Of a DNA stretch of 64,000 bases, positions 47,003 to 55,439 are shown piece by piece. The stretch comes from Sphingobacterium sp. ML3W. GTDB taxonomy: Bacteria > Bacteroidota > Bacteroidia > Sphingobacteriales > Sphingobacteriaceae. The stretch is from contig NZ_CP107036.1 of NCBI RefSeq assembly GCF_029542085.1, positions 6,076,001 through 6,140,000 on the forward strand, given 5' to 3'. The notes under the pieces were generated by a model. That model was not told the origin of the DNA. It did not search any database and saw only the letters and a program-made list of their open reading frames with translations. Position 1 is the stretch's first letter. Every line of letters begins with the position of its first letter. The position numbers and the translations under genes were made by a program.

Positions 47003-50000
47003 ATGAAACAAACATTACTAAGTTTTCTTGTTGGAGGAATGATCCTGACTTCGGTTGCATTCGCACAAGAAAAAAAGATTAGTGGTCGTGTTACATCTGC
47101 TGATGGTAAAGCAATACCTGGGGTGACAGTGGTTGTACAAGGAACTAATCAAGCGACACAAACAGATGCAAGTGGTAATTATTCATTGAATGTACCTGCG
47201 GGCAAAGTTGTTGTCTTCCGTTCAGTTGGTTTTGATGATAAAACCATTATTGTTAACAACAACAGTACCGTTTTCAATGTTTCCATGGAGAACCATGACA
47301 ATGCATTGGAAGAGGTCGTTGTGACTGCAAATGCAATCAAAAGAGAAAAACGCTCTTTAGGATATTCAGCACCAACAATCAAGAGTGATGAATTGACGGA
47401 AGGACGTAATTCCAGTGCAATTAACTCGTTAGCAGGTAAGGTTGCGGGGGTGAACATTACATCCACATCAAATTCACCGGGTAGCTCTTCTCGCGTAGTA
47501 TTGCGTGGAGGTTCATCTATTTCAGGTAACAACCAAGCTTTGATTGTTGTTGATGGTACACCTATCGATAATACAAGCAAAATGGGTGGAGCAAGCGATT
47601 TAGCGAGTGTTGATTTTGGTAACCGTGGTAATGATATTAATCCAGATGATATCGCTTCTGTAACTGTTCTTAAGGGACCTGCAGCAGCGGCCTTATATGG
47701 ATCAAGAGCTTCCAATGGTGCGTTGATCATCACAACAAAAAGTGGTAAAAAGGGCTCGAAAAACGAAATCACTTTTAGCTCTACGAATACACTATCATCT
47801 ATTTTGAAATTACCTGAATTTCAAAATCAATATGGACAAGGTTCATCAGGTTATAATAAAGCGGGGGATCTCATTTACTCAAATGATCCAAAAGAAAACT
47901 GGTCATGGGGTGCTCCATTTACTGGTGAAATTCAAGAATGGGGACAAGCTGTAAACGGTGTTCGTCAGAAAAAAGCGTATTCTGCTGTGAAGGACAACGT
48001 ACGCGATTTCTTTGATCTTGGTATTGCTTCTGACAACAACTTAAGCTTTTCTGGTGGTTCGGATAAATCGACCTTTTATTTAGGATTAAACGCTTTGAAT
48101 TCGAATGGCGTATATCCAGGTAAAAAAGATAACTACAATAAATATGGGGTTAGATTCAATGGGACAACAGAATTTTCCAATAAATTTAGCGCTGGTATCG
48201 CTGTAAATTATAGTCGAATCAATAGTAACAATGTTGGTGGTGGACAAGGTGGTGGTTCTGTTTATAATAACTTATTGCAAACACCGAGAGATATCGATGT
48301 TGTTGGCTTGAAAGATTTATCTAATCCTTATAACGGTTATGGTTATACGGATGAAAATGGTGTCGCTCATAATGATGTTTATGGGTATTATGGTGCTTAT
48401 ACTATGAATCCATACTGGGTGTTGGAAAACTATAATAATTTCAATGATGTGAACCGTATTATGGGGAACTTCAATGTGAATTATAAACCGACAGAATGGT
48501 TGACTTTTCAAGAGCGTATTGGTTTGGATAATTACAGTGATCGTAGACGTTCGGAATCCCCTAAATATAGCTTCTTACCAATAGACAATACTTCAGGTAA
48601 TTATTCTGAAGGAAATATTCAAACAGATCCAGGACAATATCGTATTGACCAATTTAATGTAAATGAGATTGTTCATGATTTCATGGCGACGGCCAAACAT
48701 ACTTTCAATGAAGATTGGGAAGCGTCGTTCATGTTGGGTAATAATATTCGTCAGCGTAAAACAACTTCAAATAGCACTGCGACAAATTCAAGCGGTGGAC
48801 TTGTTGTTCCGGGATGGTATAACCTTGCGAACTCCAATGGTCCATTAGATCTGATCGAAGATACTTGGACAAACCGTCGTTTAGTGGGAGTTTACGGTGA
48901 TTTGAACGTTTCTTATAAAAACATAGCTTATTTACAAGCTACAGCACGTAACGATTGGTCTTCCACTTTGCCTAAGAAAAATAATTCATTCTTTTATCCA
49001 AGTGTAAGTGGGTCATTTGTTGCATCGGAATTGTTCTCGCCTGAGTTGAAGAGTAAGTTTAGTTACGCGAAAATTCGTGCTAACTGGGCACAAGTAGGTT
49101 CGGATACAGATCCATATCAATTGATTTCAACGTTCTCTAGAAGTGCAATTGCTGGCGGTTTTGGTTCAACATCTTTTCCATTCGGTAACGTATCTGCGCT
49201 AATGTCAGGTAATACCATTGGGAATTTAAACTTGAAACCTGAAATCACGACTTCGTTCGAAGTGGGTACAGAATTGGGCTTCTTTAACAACCGCTTATCT
49301 GCTGATTTTACTTATTACAAAAACAATTCGAAAAATCAAATTTTGAGTATTCCTATTCCGCTTTCAACAGGTTACGGACTTAGTTTGGTAAATGCTGGTA
49401 AAGTTCAAAATAGTGGCGTGGAATTGACTTTGAGAGGAACACCTGTGAAAACAGAAAACTTGACATGGGAATTGTTTGGAACATTCACAAAAAACAACAG
49501 TAAAGTTGTTGAATTGATGGACGGTGTACAACAGGTGTCAGTTGGTGGGTTCTCTGGAATGAGTATCGTTGCTGCAGTAGGTCGCCCATACGGTGAGTTT
49601 TATGGAGTTACAAATGCTACCGATGCACAAGGTCGTACGATTGTGGATCAGAAAACAGGATTGCCAATAGCTTCTTCTAAGCCAGAATATTTAGGTACCT
49701 ATAATCCAGATTTCCAAGCTTCTTTGGGTACAAGTTTGAGTTATAAAAACTGGTCGATGAGTGCCTTGTTCGATACCAAACAAGGTGGTGTGTTCTATTC
49801 TAGAACAAAGGATATTATGGGATTTGTTGGTACCTCAGCTGAATCAGGAGGCGATCGTATCGGCCAGATTTTCCCGAATTCAGTTTATCTAGATGCGGCA
49901 GGAAATTCTGTTGTTAACACGACAGCAACATATGATAAAATAGATTACTATCCAAACATGGAAGCAGGGGTTAATGTTGTAGACGCGACTTATGTTAAAT

Positions 50001-50233
50001 TGCGTAATCTTACATTTACTTATAAATTCTCTAAAGATATGTTGAAAAATACACCATTTGGAGCTGCTTCAATCGGTGTGTTTGGAAATAACCTATTTAT
50101 TTGGACACCAAGCGAAAATAAATACGCTGATCCAGAGGTGAATTCATCAGGTGCTGGTAATGCACAAGGTTTTGACTTTACAGCTCAGCCTTCATTACGT
50201 AATTATGGTATCAATGTTAAAGTTTCATTTTAA
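47003..50233 (+). CDS. SusC/RagA-family TonB-dependent outer-membrane transporter (locus 1)
   Basis: A 1076-residue barrel receptor that imports a glycan or other large nutrient with its SusD partner. A signal peptide (MKQTLLSFLVGGMILTSVAFAQ) is followed by a CarboxypepD_reg-like domain (about 25-110, beginning ISGRVTSADGKAIPGVTVVVQG). The TonB-box-like EEVVVTANAIKREKRSLGYS follows. The plug domain (about 120-230) has GNNQALIVVDGTPIDNTS and SVTVLKGPAAAALYGSRASNGALIITTK. The rest is barrel, ending in Phe (NYGINVKVSF). The susD gene starts 13 bases after the stop. The ligand is unknown. Confidence 0.94.
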   Translation: MKQTLLSFLVGGMILTSVAFAQEKKISGRVTSADGKAIPGVTVVVQGTNQATQTDASGNYSLNVPAGKVVVFRSVGFDDKTIIVNNNSTVFNVSMENHDNALEEVVVTANAIKREKRSLGYSAPTIKSDELTEGRNSSAINSLAGKVAGVNITSTSNSPGSSSRVVLRGGSSISGNNQALIVVDGTPIDNTSKMGGASDLASVDFGNRGNDINPDDIASVTVLKGPAAAALYGSRASNGALIITTKSGKKGSKNEITFSSTNTLSSILKLPEFQNQYGQGSSGYNKAGDLIYSNDPKENWSWGAPFTGEIQEWGQAVNGVRQKKAYSAVKDNVRDFFDLGIASDNNLSFSGGSDKSTFYLGLNALNSNGVYPGKKDNYNKYGVRFNGTTEFSNKFSAGIAVNYSRINSNNVGGGQGGGSVYNNLLQTPRDIDVVGLKDLSNPYNGYGYTDENGVAHNDVYGYYGAYTMNPYWVLENYNNFNDVNRIMGNFNVNYKPTEWLTFQERIGLDNYSDRRRSESPKYSFLPIDNTSGNYSEGNIQTDPGQYRIDQFNVNEIVHDFMATAKHTFNEDWEASFMLGNNIRQRKTTSNSTATNSSGGLVVPGWYNLANSNGPLDLIEDTWTNRRLVGVYGDLNVSYKNIAYLQATARNDWSSTLPKKNNSFFYPSVSGSFVASELFSPELKSKFSYAKIRANWAQVGSDTDPYQLISTFSRSAIAGGFGSTSFPFGNVSALMSGNTIGNLNLKPEITTSFEVGTELGFFNNRLSADFTYYKNNSKNQILSIPIPLSTGYGLSLVNAGKVQNSGVELTLRGTPVKTENLTWELFGTFTKNNSKVVELMDGVQQVSVGGFSGMSIVAAVGRPYGEFYGVTNATDAQGRTIVDQKTGLPIASSKPEYLGTYNPDFQASLGTSLSYKNWSMSALFDTKQGGVFYSRTKDIMGFVGTSAESGGDRIGQIFPNSVYLDAAGNSVVNTTATYDKIDYYPNMEAGVNVVDATYVKLRNLTFTYKFSKDMLKNTPFGAASIGVFGNNLFIWTPSENKYADPEVNSSGAGNAQGFDFTAQPSLRNYGINVKVSF

Positions 50234-50246
50234 TAGCAAGTAAAGT

Positions 50247-51707
50247 ATGAAAACTATAAATTTAAAAAATGCTAAGAAGCTTTTAGTTTTAGCTTTAGTT
50301 GGCACACTAGGGTTGACTAGTTGTAATAAATTTTTGGATGTGAATGAAAATCCGAACAATCCAGAAACAGCTACGCCTAGTTTATTATTACCTACAGTGG
50401 AAGCTGCTATCAGTCAAGTCGTAGGTAACAGTTTTCAGGTATATGGTAATATCTGGGGACAATATTGGACACAAAACCCTACTTCCTCTCAATACCGTTC
50501 TATCGACAGATATCAAGTATTGAATACAGCAATGGATAGATCATGGTTGATTTTGTATCGTAGCGCATTGAATAATGCTGAACTAATCATCAATTCAAAT
50601 GAGGCTGCCAATGACAATTATAAAGGTATTGCCTACTTATTGAAGGCTTATACCTTTCAAGTAGCAACAGATGCTTTTGGAGATATTCCATTGTCAGAAG
50701 CATTGAAGGCAAATGGAAATCTTAATCCTAAATACGAAGCTCAAGCAGTTGTTTACGATTCTATTTTCAACTACATTGATAAAGGTTTGGCTTTGTTAGC
50801 AACACCACAGGCGGTACCTGTCTCAACTCAAGATATGATCTTCAACGGTGATTTGGATAAATGGAAAGCTTTTGCAAATACCTTGAAGTTGAGAGCATAT
50901 TTACGTATTTCAAATGTTGATGCGAGCAAAGCTGCAGCTGGTATTAAGGCACTTTATGCAAAAAATGCAGCCTTCTTAGATCAGGATGCTTCAATAACTT
51001 ACACAACAACTGGTGGTAACGAAAATCCGTTTTATAACGAGATGGTCGGATTGGGTAAAACTCAAAATGTTGTGGCAAGTGGAACGGTGATTCAGGCATT
51101 TGTGAAAAACAATGACCCGAGAAGATTCTCTTTTTATAATAAGTTAAGCGGACAGGATACGATCGCATTTATTCTTCAAGGTGATTTTAATGCAAATTCA
51201 GCAAAATTAGTTTCTTCTCCTTCACCTCTTGTTGGTGGCCGCGCAGTGGATCCTACATCAGCAACAGCGCCAGTAAAATTATTCTCGGCTGCTGAAAGTA
51301 AATTTTTGCAAGCTGAAGCTGTGGTAAAAGGTTGGGGTAAAGGTGATGCAAAAGCATTATTTGAATCTGGTATTACAACAAGCTTTACAGCTACGGCAAA
51401 CGCTAGTGACGCTGCTAAATATATCGCAGAAGCTCCGGATGCGAAATTTACAGGTGATACCGAAGCAAAATTGAAAGCGATTATCACACAAAAATATTAT
51501 GCAATGTGTGGTTTCCAAGGTTTTGAATCATGGACTGAGTGGAGAAGAACTGGTTATCCAACTTTCTTTACAACTTCTATCGCTTCTACTTTAGGAGAAG
51601 GCAGAATGCCATTACGGATGCCTTATGCAAACAGTGAGGCTACTTCAAATACAAATTACCCTGGTAATGTTGTAATCTATACGCCAGTATGGTGGGATGT
51701 GAAATAA
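50247..51707 (+). CDS. SusD/RagB-family nutrient-binding lipoprotein (SusD-like 2), locus 1
   Basis: A 486-residue outer-membrane lipoprotein with lipobox LTSC (Cys about 26). The start NKFLDVNENPNNPETATPSLLLPTVEAAI and GNIWGQYWTQNPTSSQYRSIDRYQV are typical of the SusD-like 2 family (PF12771). FANTLKLRAYLRISNVD and QAEAVVKGWG are TPR-like helices. The C-terminal EGRMPLRMPYANSEATSNTNYPG segment is standard. SusD forms the lid on the SusC barrel and binds the nutrient. It ends with a strong hairpin terminator. Confidence 0.93.
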   Translation: MKTINLKNAKKLLVLALVGTLGLTSCNKFLDVNENPNNPETATPSLLLPTVEAAISQVVGNSFQVYGNIWGQYWTQNPTSSQYRSIDRYQVLNTAMDRSWLILYRSALNNAELIINSNEAANDNYKGIAYLLKAYTFQVATDAFGDIPLSEALKANGNLNPKYEAQAVVYDSIFNYIDKGLALLATPQAVPVSTQDMIFNGDLDKWKAFANTLKLRAYLRISNVDASKAAAGIKALYAKNAAFLDQDASITYTTTGGNENPFYNEMVGLGKTQNVVASGTVIQAFVKNNDPRRFSFYNKLSGQDTIAFILQGDFNANSAKLVSSPSPLVGGRAVDPTSATAPVKLFSAAESKFLQAEAVVKGWGKGDAKALFESGITTSFTATANASDAAKYIAEAPDAKFTGDTEAKLKAIITQKYYAMCGFQGFESWTEWRRTGYPTFFTTSIASTLGEGRMPLRMPYANSEATSNTNYPGNVVIYTPVWWDVK

Positions 51708-51730
51708 TCCATTATTAGGTTATATACTTT

Positions 51731-51770
51731 AAGAGCGGCAATTTCGAAAGAAATTGCCGCTCTTGTTTTG
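51731..51770 (+). terminator. Terminator after susD 1
   Basis: Perfect 15-bp arms (51731-51745 and 51750-51764) with a GAAA tetraloop, then GTTTTG. Confidence 0.8.
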
Positions 51771-51792
51771 TATGCGTTTGTTTGAAAAAATG

Positions 51793-51800
51793 TATTTTTG
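51793..51800 (+). promoter_or_regulatory. -7 box for the TonB-C-like gene
   Basis: TATTTTTG matches TAnnTTTG, 25 bases before the ATG at 51825. A TTTG at 51767-51770 is 22 bases upstream. An in-frame TTG at 51798 lies in this box, arguing for the later start. Confidence 0.5.
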
Positions 51801-51824
51801 CATCCATTAACGCTACTATATTTT

Positions 51825-52835
51825 ATGAAAAGATCGACTTTATTATTGCTTGTGTATATTTTGACAGGATGGAATGTACAGGCTGCTTCTAGAGAGGAAA
51901 GGGGACTAGAATCTGTTACTGATACTATCATAAACTATTTCGATAACCTAGGGAATTCTGTTTCTACGAAAGCTGAATCACAATCTTATCAGTATATTGT
52001 TTCGATAGGAAATGACTCTGAAAAACTATTTAATATCGTCAGTTATTACGCGGATACAGATTCCATGAAATCTTTTGGGTACAGCCGTGACAGTACGGCG
52101 GGGGGGATAGGCTGGAAATATATAGGAGAATTCACTACCTACTATCCTAATGGACAGTTAAAAAGCTTGGAGACATTCGATATTCACGCCTTACCCATTG
52201 ATTCATCTTATTATTATTACCCCACAGGAAAACTGAAGATGCTGGTTACACAGGTAGAATCAGGACAAAGTCCATTTGTTGGTATTCCAATGACCAAGCC
52301 ATATTACCTGTTATATTTGGATTCTATAGGGAATTATCTTTTAAAGAGAGGAAATGGATTCCTTCGACTGGATTATGACGATGGTACCTATATCGAAGGT
52401 GAGTTAAAAGATAATGAAAGGGAAGGAAAATGGAATGGCTGGAATATGGGCAGCCAGTATGAAGAGCTATATTTGGGTGGTACCCTTCAAAGTGGTAAAA
52501 GATTTCGTGCTACTGGTGAAGTAATTTCTTACGATGCTGATACAAAGGAGTTAGCAGCTATGCCCCCTCTTAAAATGGATCAGTATATGAAGGCTATCTA
52601 TAAAAATATAAAAATACCCAATGATTTAGTGAATCAATTGAAGTCGGATGCTACCTCTGTAAATTTTGTTGTCAACAAAGATGGTCATCTAAGTAAGTTT
52701 ACATATGATAAGGATGTTCCTATGAAAATTAGAAGCGAGATAACAACTGCCATTCAACGTATTGGATCCTGGAAGCCAGGGCGATTGCAAGGGGAACCTG
52801 TTGCTGTAAGTTATACTATTCCGATTCGGTTATAA
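51825..52835 (+). CDS. Secreted protein with MORN-like motifs and TonB C-terminal-like domain
   Basis: About 336 residues with a cleavable signal ending NVQA. The central part has MORN/YwqK-type toxin-antitoxin-like repeats: FTTYYPNGQLKSLETF, YYYYPTGKLKMLV and GTYIEGELKDNEREGKWNGW. The last 70 residues (VNFVVNKDGHLSKFTY ... GSWKPGRLQGEPVAVSYTIPIRL) resemble the C-terminal domain of TonB. No anchoring helix remains, unlike true TonB proteins. It probably contacts an outer-membrane receptor, perhaps the SusC upstream, but this is inference. Confidence 0.7.
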   Translation: MKRSTLLLLVYILTGWNVQAASREERGLESVTDTIINYFDNLGNSVSTKAESQSYQYIVSIGNDSEKLFNIVSYYADTDSMKSFGYSRDSTAGGIGWKYIGEFTTYYPNGQLKSLETFDIHALPIDSSYYYYPTGKLKMLVTQVESGQSPFVGIPMTKPYYLLYLDSIGNYLLKRGNGFLRLDYDDGTYIEGELKDNEREGKWNGWNMGSQYEELYLGGTLQSGKRFRATGEVISYDADTKELAAMPPLKMDQYMKAIYKNIKIPNDLVNQLKSDATSVNFVVNKDGHLSKFTYDKDVPMKIRSEITTAIQRIGSWKPGRLQGEPVAVSYTIPIRL

Positions 52836-52882
52836 TTATATCCTGTCTCATCCGATTACGTTATGGAATTGCAACAATAAAA

Positions 52883-52898
52883 TGGACACCTAGTTAAG
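52883..52898 (+). repeat. Left terminal inverted repeat of the IS3-family element
   Basis: TGGACACCTAGTTAAG, pairing with 54096-54111 at 13 of 16 positions. The orfB stop codon (52894-52896) is inside it. Confidence 0.7.
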
Positions 52899-53724
52899 CT
52901 GCAATATTTTGTTTATTTATTTTTCTAGTAAACTCCTCTGGTGATAAGTATCCTAAGGCAGAATGTTGCCTTTTTCGGTTGTACCAAGTCTCAATATATT
53001 CAAAGACAATAAGCGCAGCTTGCTTCCTGTGAGCGAATTTATGCTGATATATACATTCCGCTTTCAGTGTCTTGAAAAAACTTTCAGCGACAGCATTATC
53101 CCAGCAATTTCCCTTTCTACTCATGCTTCTTATGATGAGTGGATTTTTTTCCACCATAGAGCTGAACTCATGACAGGCATACTGTACGCCACGATCGGAA
53201 TGGAATATTAGTTTCTGGGTGATTGGCCTTGCTTTTTGTGCCATTTTAAAAGCAGAAATCACCGTATCTACCGCATTCATAGTCTCACTTAAAGCCCATC
53301 CAATTACTTTTCGATCTCCCAGATCGATTACAGTTGTCAGATACAACCATCCCTGCTGCGTTTTGATGTAAGTGATGTCTGATACCCATACTGCACCAAG
53401 TGTTCCCGGTTTAAAATCACGGTCCAATATATTCTCCGGTACCGAAAACTTATGGGTGGAGTCTGTGGTCACCTTAAATTTTTTCTTGACAATACTTCTT
53501 AACCCGGCCTTTCTCATCAGTTTGGCTACCCTCACTCTGGATATTTTAATATTCTTTTTGTGTAGTTCTCTGGTAATACGCGGACTGCCGTAAGTATTTT
53601 TACTTCTTATAAATGCATCCTGGATTTCCATAGTAATCTGTTGGTTTTCAATACTTCTATTTGAAGGGATACCCTTTAAAAAGTTGTAGTAGCCCGCTCT
53701 GCTCACCTTGAACACCTGACACAT
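52894..53724 (-). CDS. IS3-family transposase OrfB (rve integrase domain)
   Basis: A 276-residue part as read from the first internal ATG. The DDE catalytic residues are visible in VWVSDITYIKTQQGWLYL, LIFHSDRGVQYA and GNCWDNAVAESFFKTLKAE. The HTH_21-like N-terminal part precedes them. The frame stays open upstream of 53724 and reads HQIFRFIRDNREIFSVEK, a usual IS3 OrfB start. The protein is therefore made as an OrfAB fusion by -1 frameshift from orfA. The stop is inside the left terminal repeat. Confidence 0.93.
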   Translation of the reverse strand: MCQVFKVSRAGYYNFLKGIPSNRSIENQQITMEIQDAFIRSKNTYGSPRITRELHKKNIKISRVRVAKLMRKAGLRSIVKKKFKVTTDSTHKFSVPENILDRDFKPGTLGAVWVSDITYIKTQQGWLYLTTVIDLGDRKVIGWALSETMNAVDTVISAFKMAQKARPITQKLIFHSDRGVQYACHEFSSMVEKNPLIIRSMSRKGNCWDNAVAESFFKTLKAECIYQHKFAHRKQAALIVFEYIETWYNRKRQHSALGYLSPEEFTRKINKQNIAA

Positions 53725-53756
53725 CTTCTCGACTGAAAATATTTCCCTATTGTCCC

Positions 53757-54071
53757 TTATGAACCTGAATATTTGGTGTCGCTCTTGGAGAAGATGCTTA
53801 CAGCCTTCTTTAATATATCCCGTTCCATCTGTGTCTCCCGAAGTTCTTTTCTTAATCGTGCTAACTCCTGTTCACTCTCACTCAAGATAACTTTTCCATT
53901 CCCAGAGAAACTACTTCCTTGTTTTACAGAATGTTCCTTTCGCCACCTATACAATAATGCTGGGCTAATATCCAGTTCCCTGGCCAGCGCGCTAAGGTCG
54001 CTACGCGTGTTGCTCAGTTCAACGCTCATCAGTTTGAACTCTTTGGTATAAACTTTTCTTTCTCTTGACAT
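53757..54071 (-). CDS. IS3-family transposase OrfA (helix-turn-helix)
   Basis: A 104-residue protein with the IS3 OrfA HTH: YTKEFKLMSVEL ... SALARELDISPALLYRWRKEH, then a leucine-zipper-like coil with KVILSESEQELARLRKELRETQ and ILKKAVSIF. Near the end, A_AAG at 53808-53811 (minus strand TTA AAG) is a candidate -1 slippage site leading into orfB. OrfA alone usually represses; the OrfAB fusion is the transposase. Confidence 0.92.
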   Translation of the reverse strand: MSRERKVYTKEFKLMSVELSNTRSDLSALARELDISPALLYRWRKEHSVKQGSSFSGNGKVILSESEQELARLRKELRETQMERDILKKAVSIFSKSDTKYSGS

Positions 54072-54095
54072 AAGTCTGTTAAGTTATTAAATTCT

Positions 54096-54111
54096 CTTAA
54101 CTTAATGTCCA
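54096..54111 (-). repeat. Right terminal inverted repeat of the IS3-family element
   Basis: On the minus strand TGGACATTAAGTTAAG, just upstream of orfA. It matches the left repeat at 13 of 16 positions. Confidence 0.7.
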
Positions 54112-54430
54112 GTCAAATGTAGCAACTTCATTATGATTGCAATAGAGTGTATGTCTATTTATACGAATGTAAATGGTGACAAAATTTTAGTGATTTAATT
54201 CGAAGATTGAAGTAAACGCTCTGATCATTTTATAGTTCTGTATGTTAAAGTCACATAATGACTTCCATTAATCTTGAAGACTGTAGCGACCTTATTATTT
54301 ATTTTTGAAAATCCTCTTTTAACAATCTTAGATTTAGCTATTATATTGTACTCAAGCTAGGCTTTGGAGCAAAAGCGATGCGTTTGTATGTATCCAAGGA
54401 GTTTAAATCCAGCAGGTCACAATTCCTAAA

Positions 54431-54463
54431 AACCTTTTAAAAATGACCAATTTTTAAAAGGTT
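54431..54463. repeat. Perfect 14-bp hairpin
   Basis: AACCTTTTAAAAAT at 54431-54444 and its exact complement at 54450-54463, separated by 5 bases. It has no following T-run and no gene ending nearby, so a terminator role is doubtful. Confidence 0.6.
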
Positions 54464-54538
54464 GTGAGAGAACTGCCTAATGGAAAAGATTTCTCCCTGC
54501 TTATAACAAATTAAATAAAAAAATCAGGATTCAATCAG

Positions 54539-55180
54539 CTGAATTATCAGTCAATTTCAGCTATATTACCCGTATATTCCAAGTAATCGTTAAGTACTGC
54601 TTAAGCACAGATATAGTACTATTTACACAATTGTTGCGTAAGCAAATTGACAAAGGAAAAACTTACTATAAAGGTACTTGTCCAGTGCTACAAAAGTGCT
54701 GGAAGAGCAGCGATCAAAAATTACTAAGGCGGAGATTTCTTCGAGGGGCCTTCGGGTTTTGTTCGGTCAGCCTTCGGATCTGCTCCGTACCTGCTTCGCC
54801 ACTTCTTCGGGAGTGCTTCGGCTGTTCTTCGGGACGTTACCGAAGAGCACTCGAATGGGAGCCGAGAGACCACCTTCTTCTGACAATTTTCGAGTCAACT
54901 TCGCCCTTTTATATAGATGACTTCTTATATGGATGGCTTCGAGTTTTCATCGACGTGGCCCGATGAAATCCAGATGCGGACTCGATGAAAATCTGAGCAA
55001 GGGGCGAAGTTGGTCAGGACTTAAGTGGTCTATTCCTCGGTACGAATGGTACCGTTAACTCACTGTTAAGCTACCGGGAGTGTACTGAAAGGCTACCAAA
55101 AAGGTACTGGGAATGTACTAAAGAGCTACCAGAGATATACCAAAGAGGTGCCAGACAGTTACAAGCTGTCAGTAACTATC
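54539..55180. repeat. 11-bp-periodic motif array (three blocks)
   Basis: Short motifs recur every 11 bases. Block A (54539-54648): GTC/GTA/CTA-type starts at 54550, 54561, 54572, 54583, 54594, 54605, 54616 and 54638. Block B (54663-54871): TTAC/GTAC/GTGC starts at 54663, 54674, 54685 and 54696, changing to TTCG-like starts at 54740, 54751, 54762, 54773, 54784, 54795, 54806, 54817, 54828, then YCG at 54839, 54850, 54861. Block C (55049-55169): GTAC/CTAC-type starts at 55049 and every 11 bases to 55159. Phase shifts of 3 and 1 bases separate the blocks. It is not a coding repeat because 11 is not a multiple of 3 and frames contain stops. Function unknown. Confidence 0.85.
54867..55031. repeat. 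Nested imperfect inverted repeat between array blocks B and C
   Basis: Three nested pairs: 54867-54873 with 55025-55031 (7 bp), 54896-54906 with 55002-55012 (11 bp) and 54944-54953 with 54982-54991 (10 bp). They could fold into one long, bulged stem of about 165 bases in RNA or extruded DNA. Confidence 0.6.
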
Positions 55181-55439
55181 CGGTGGGTCTGGGGTGTAAG
55201 CTCTGTAATGTGTTAGAAAAATATACAAAAACCAATTCGACAATTGGAACAAGTGAATACTCTTTGAAATTAAAAGGTTTTAAGGCTGTGTGCACATTTA
55301 GTAGGTGCGATGTTGGGTTGTTTTTCGTTGAAAAGAAGTTAGGTGCTCAAAAGGCTTTAAAATACTTTATTTCTCTATACTGTTATATAAAACACCTGTC
55401 GCTTGTTTTTGACATGCGTGTTTTGGCTGTCGACTCCAC

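Larger units (their letters stand above)
52883..54111. mobile_element. IS3-family insertion sequence
   Basis: About 1.23 kb, bounded by imperfect 16-bp inverted repeats: TGGACACCTAGTTAAG at 52883-52898 and the complement of CTTAACTTAATGTCCA at 54096-54111 (13 of 16 match). It carries orfA and orfB on the minus strand in the IS3 arrangement. Both genes look intact. Flanks contain GCAAC at 52871-52875 and 54122-54126; if that is a target duplication, the true ends lie slightly outside the repeats, which I cannot decide. It inserted downstream of the TonB-C-like gene. Confidence 0.85.
54112..55439. other. 1.3-kb non-coding region with periodic array
   Basis: Between the IS and the decayed fecR I find no convincing gene; the short ORFs here have no recognisable motif. 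It contains a perfect hairpin at 54431-54463, an 11-bp-periodic array at 54539-55180 and a nested inverted repeat at 54867-55031. The last 260 bases before 55440 show no clear structure. Confidence 0.7.

Noticed and set aside
52871..54126. GCAAC as a definite target-site duplication of the IS
   Set aside because: The copies are 7 and 10 bases outside the terminal repeats and the match is only 5 bases; not strong enough to set the ends.
54431..54463. Terminator
   Set aside because: Perfect hairpin but no T-run and no gene ending nearby on either strand; kept as a repeat only.
54631..54966. 111-residue and overlapping 80-residue open frames in the periodic array
   Set aside because: They lie on the 11-bp-periodic DNA, have no motif or plausible start signal, and their Arg/Ser/Leu-rich composition simply reflects the TTCGG repeats.
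54539..55180. CRISPR array
   Set aside because: The units are 11 bp with no distinct spacers, and no cas gene is in the window.
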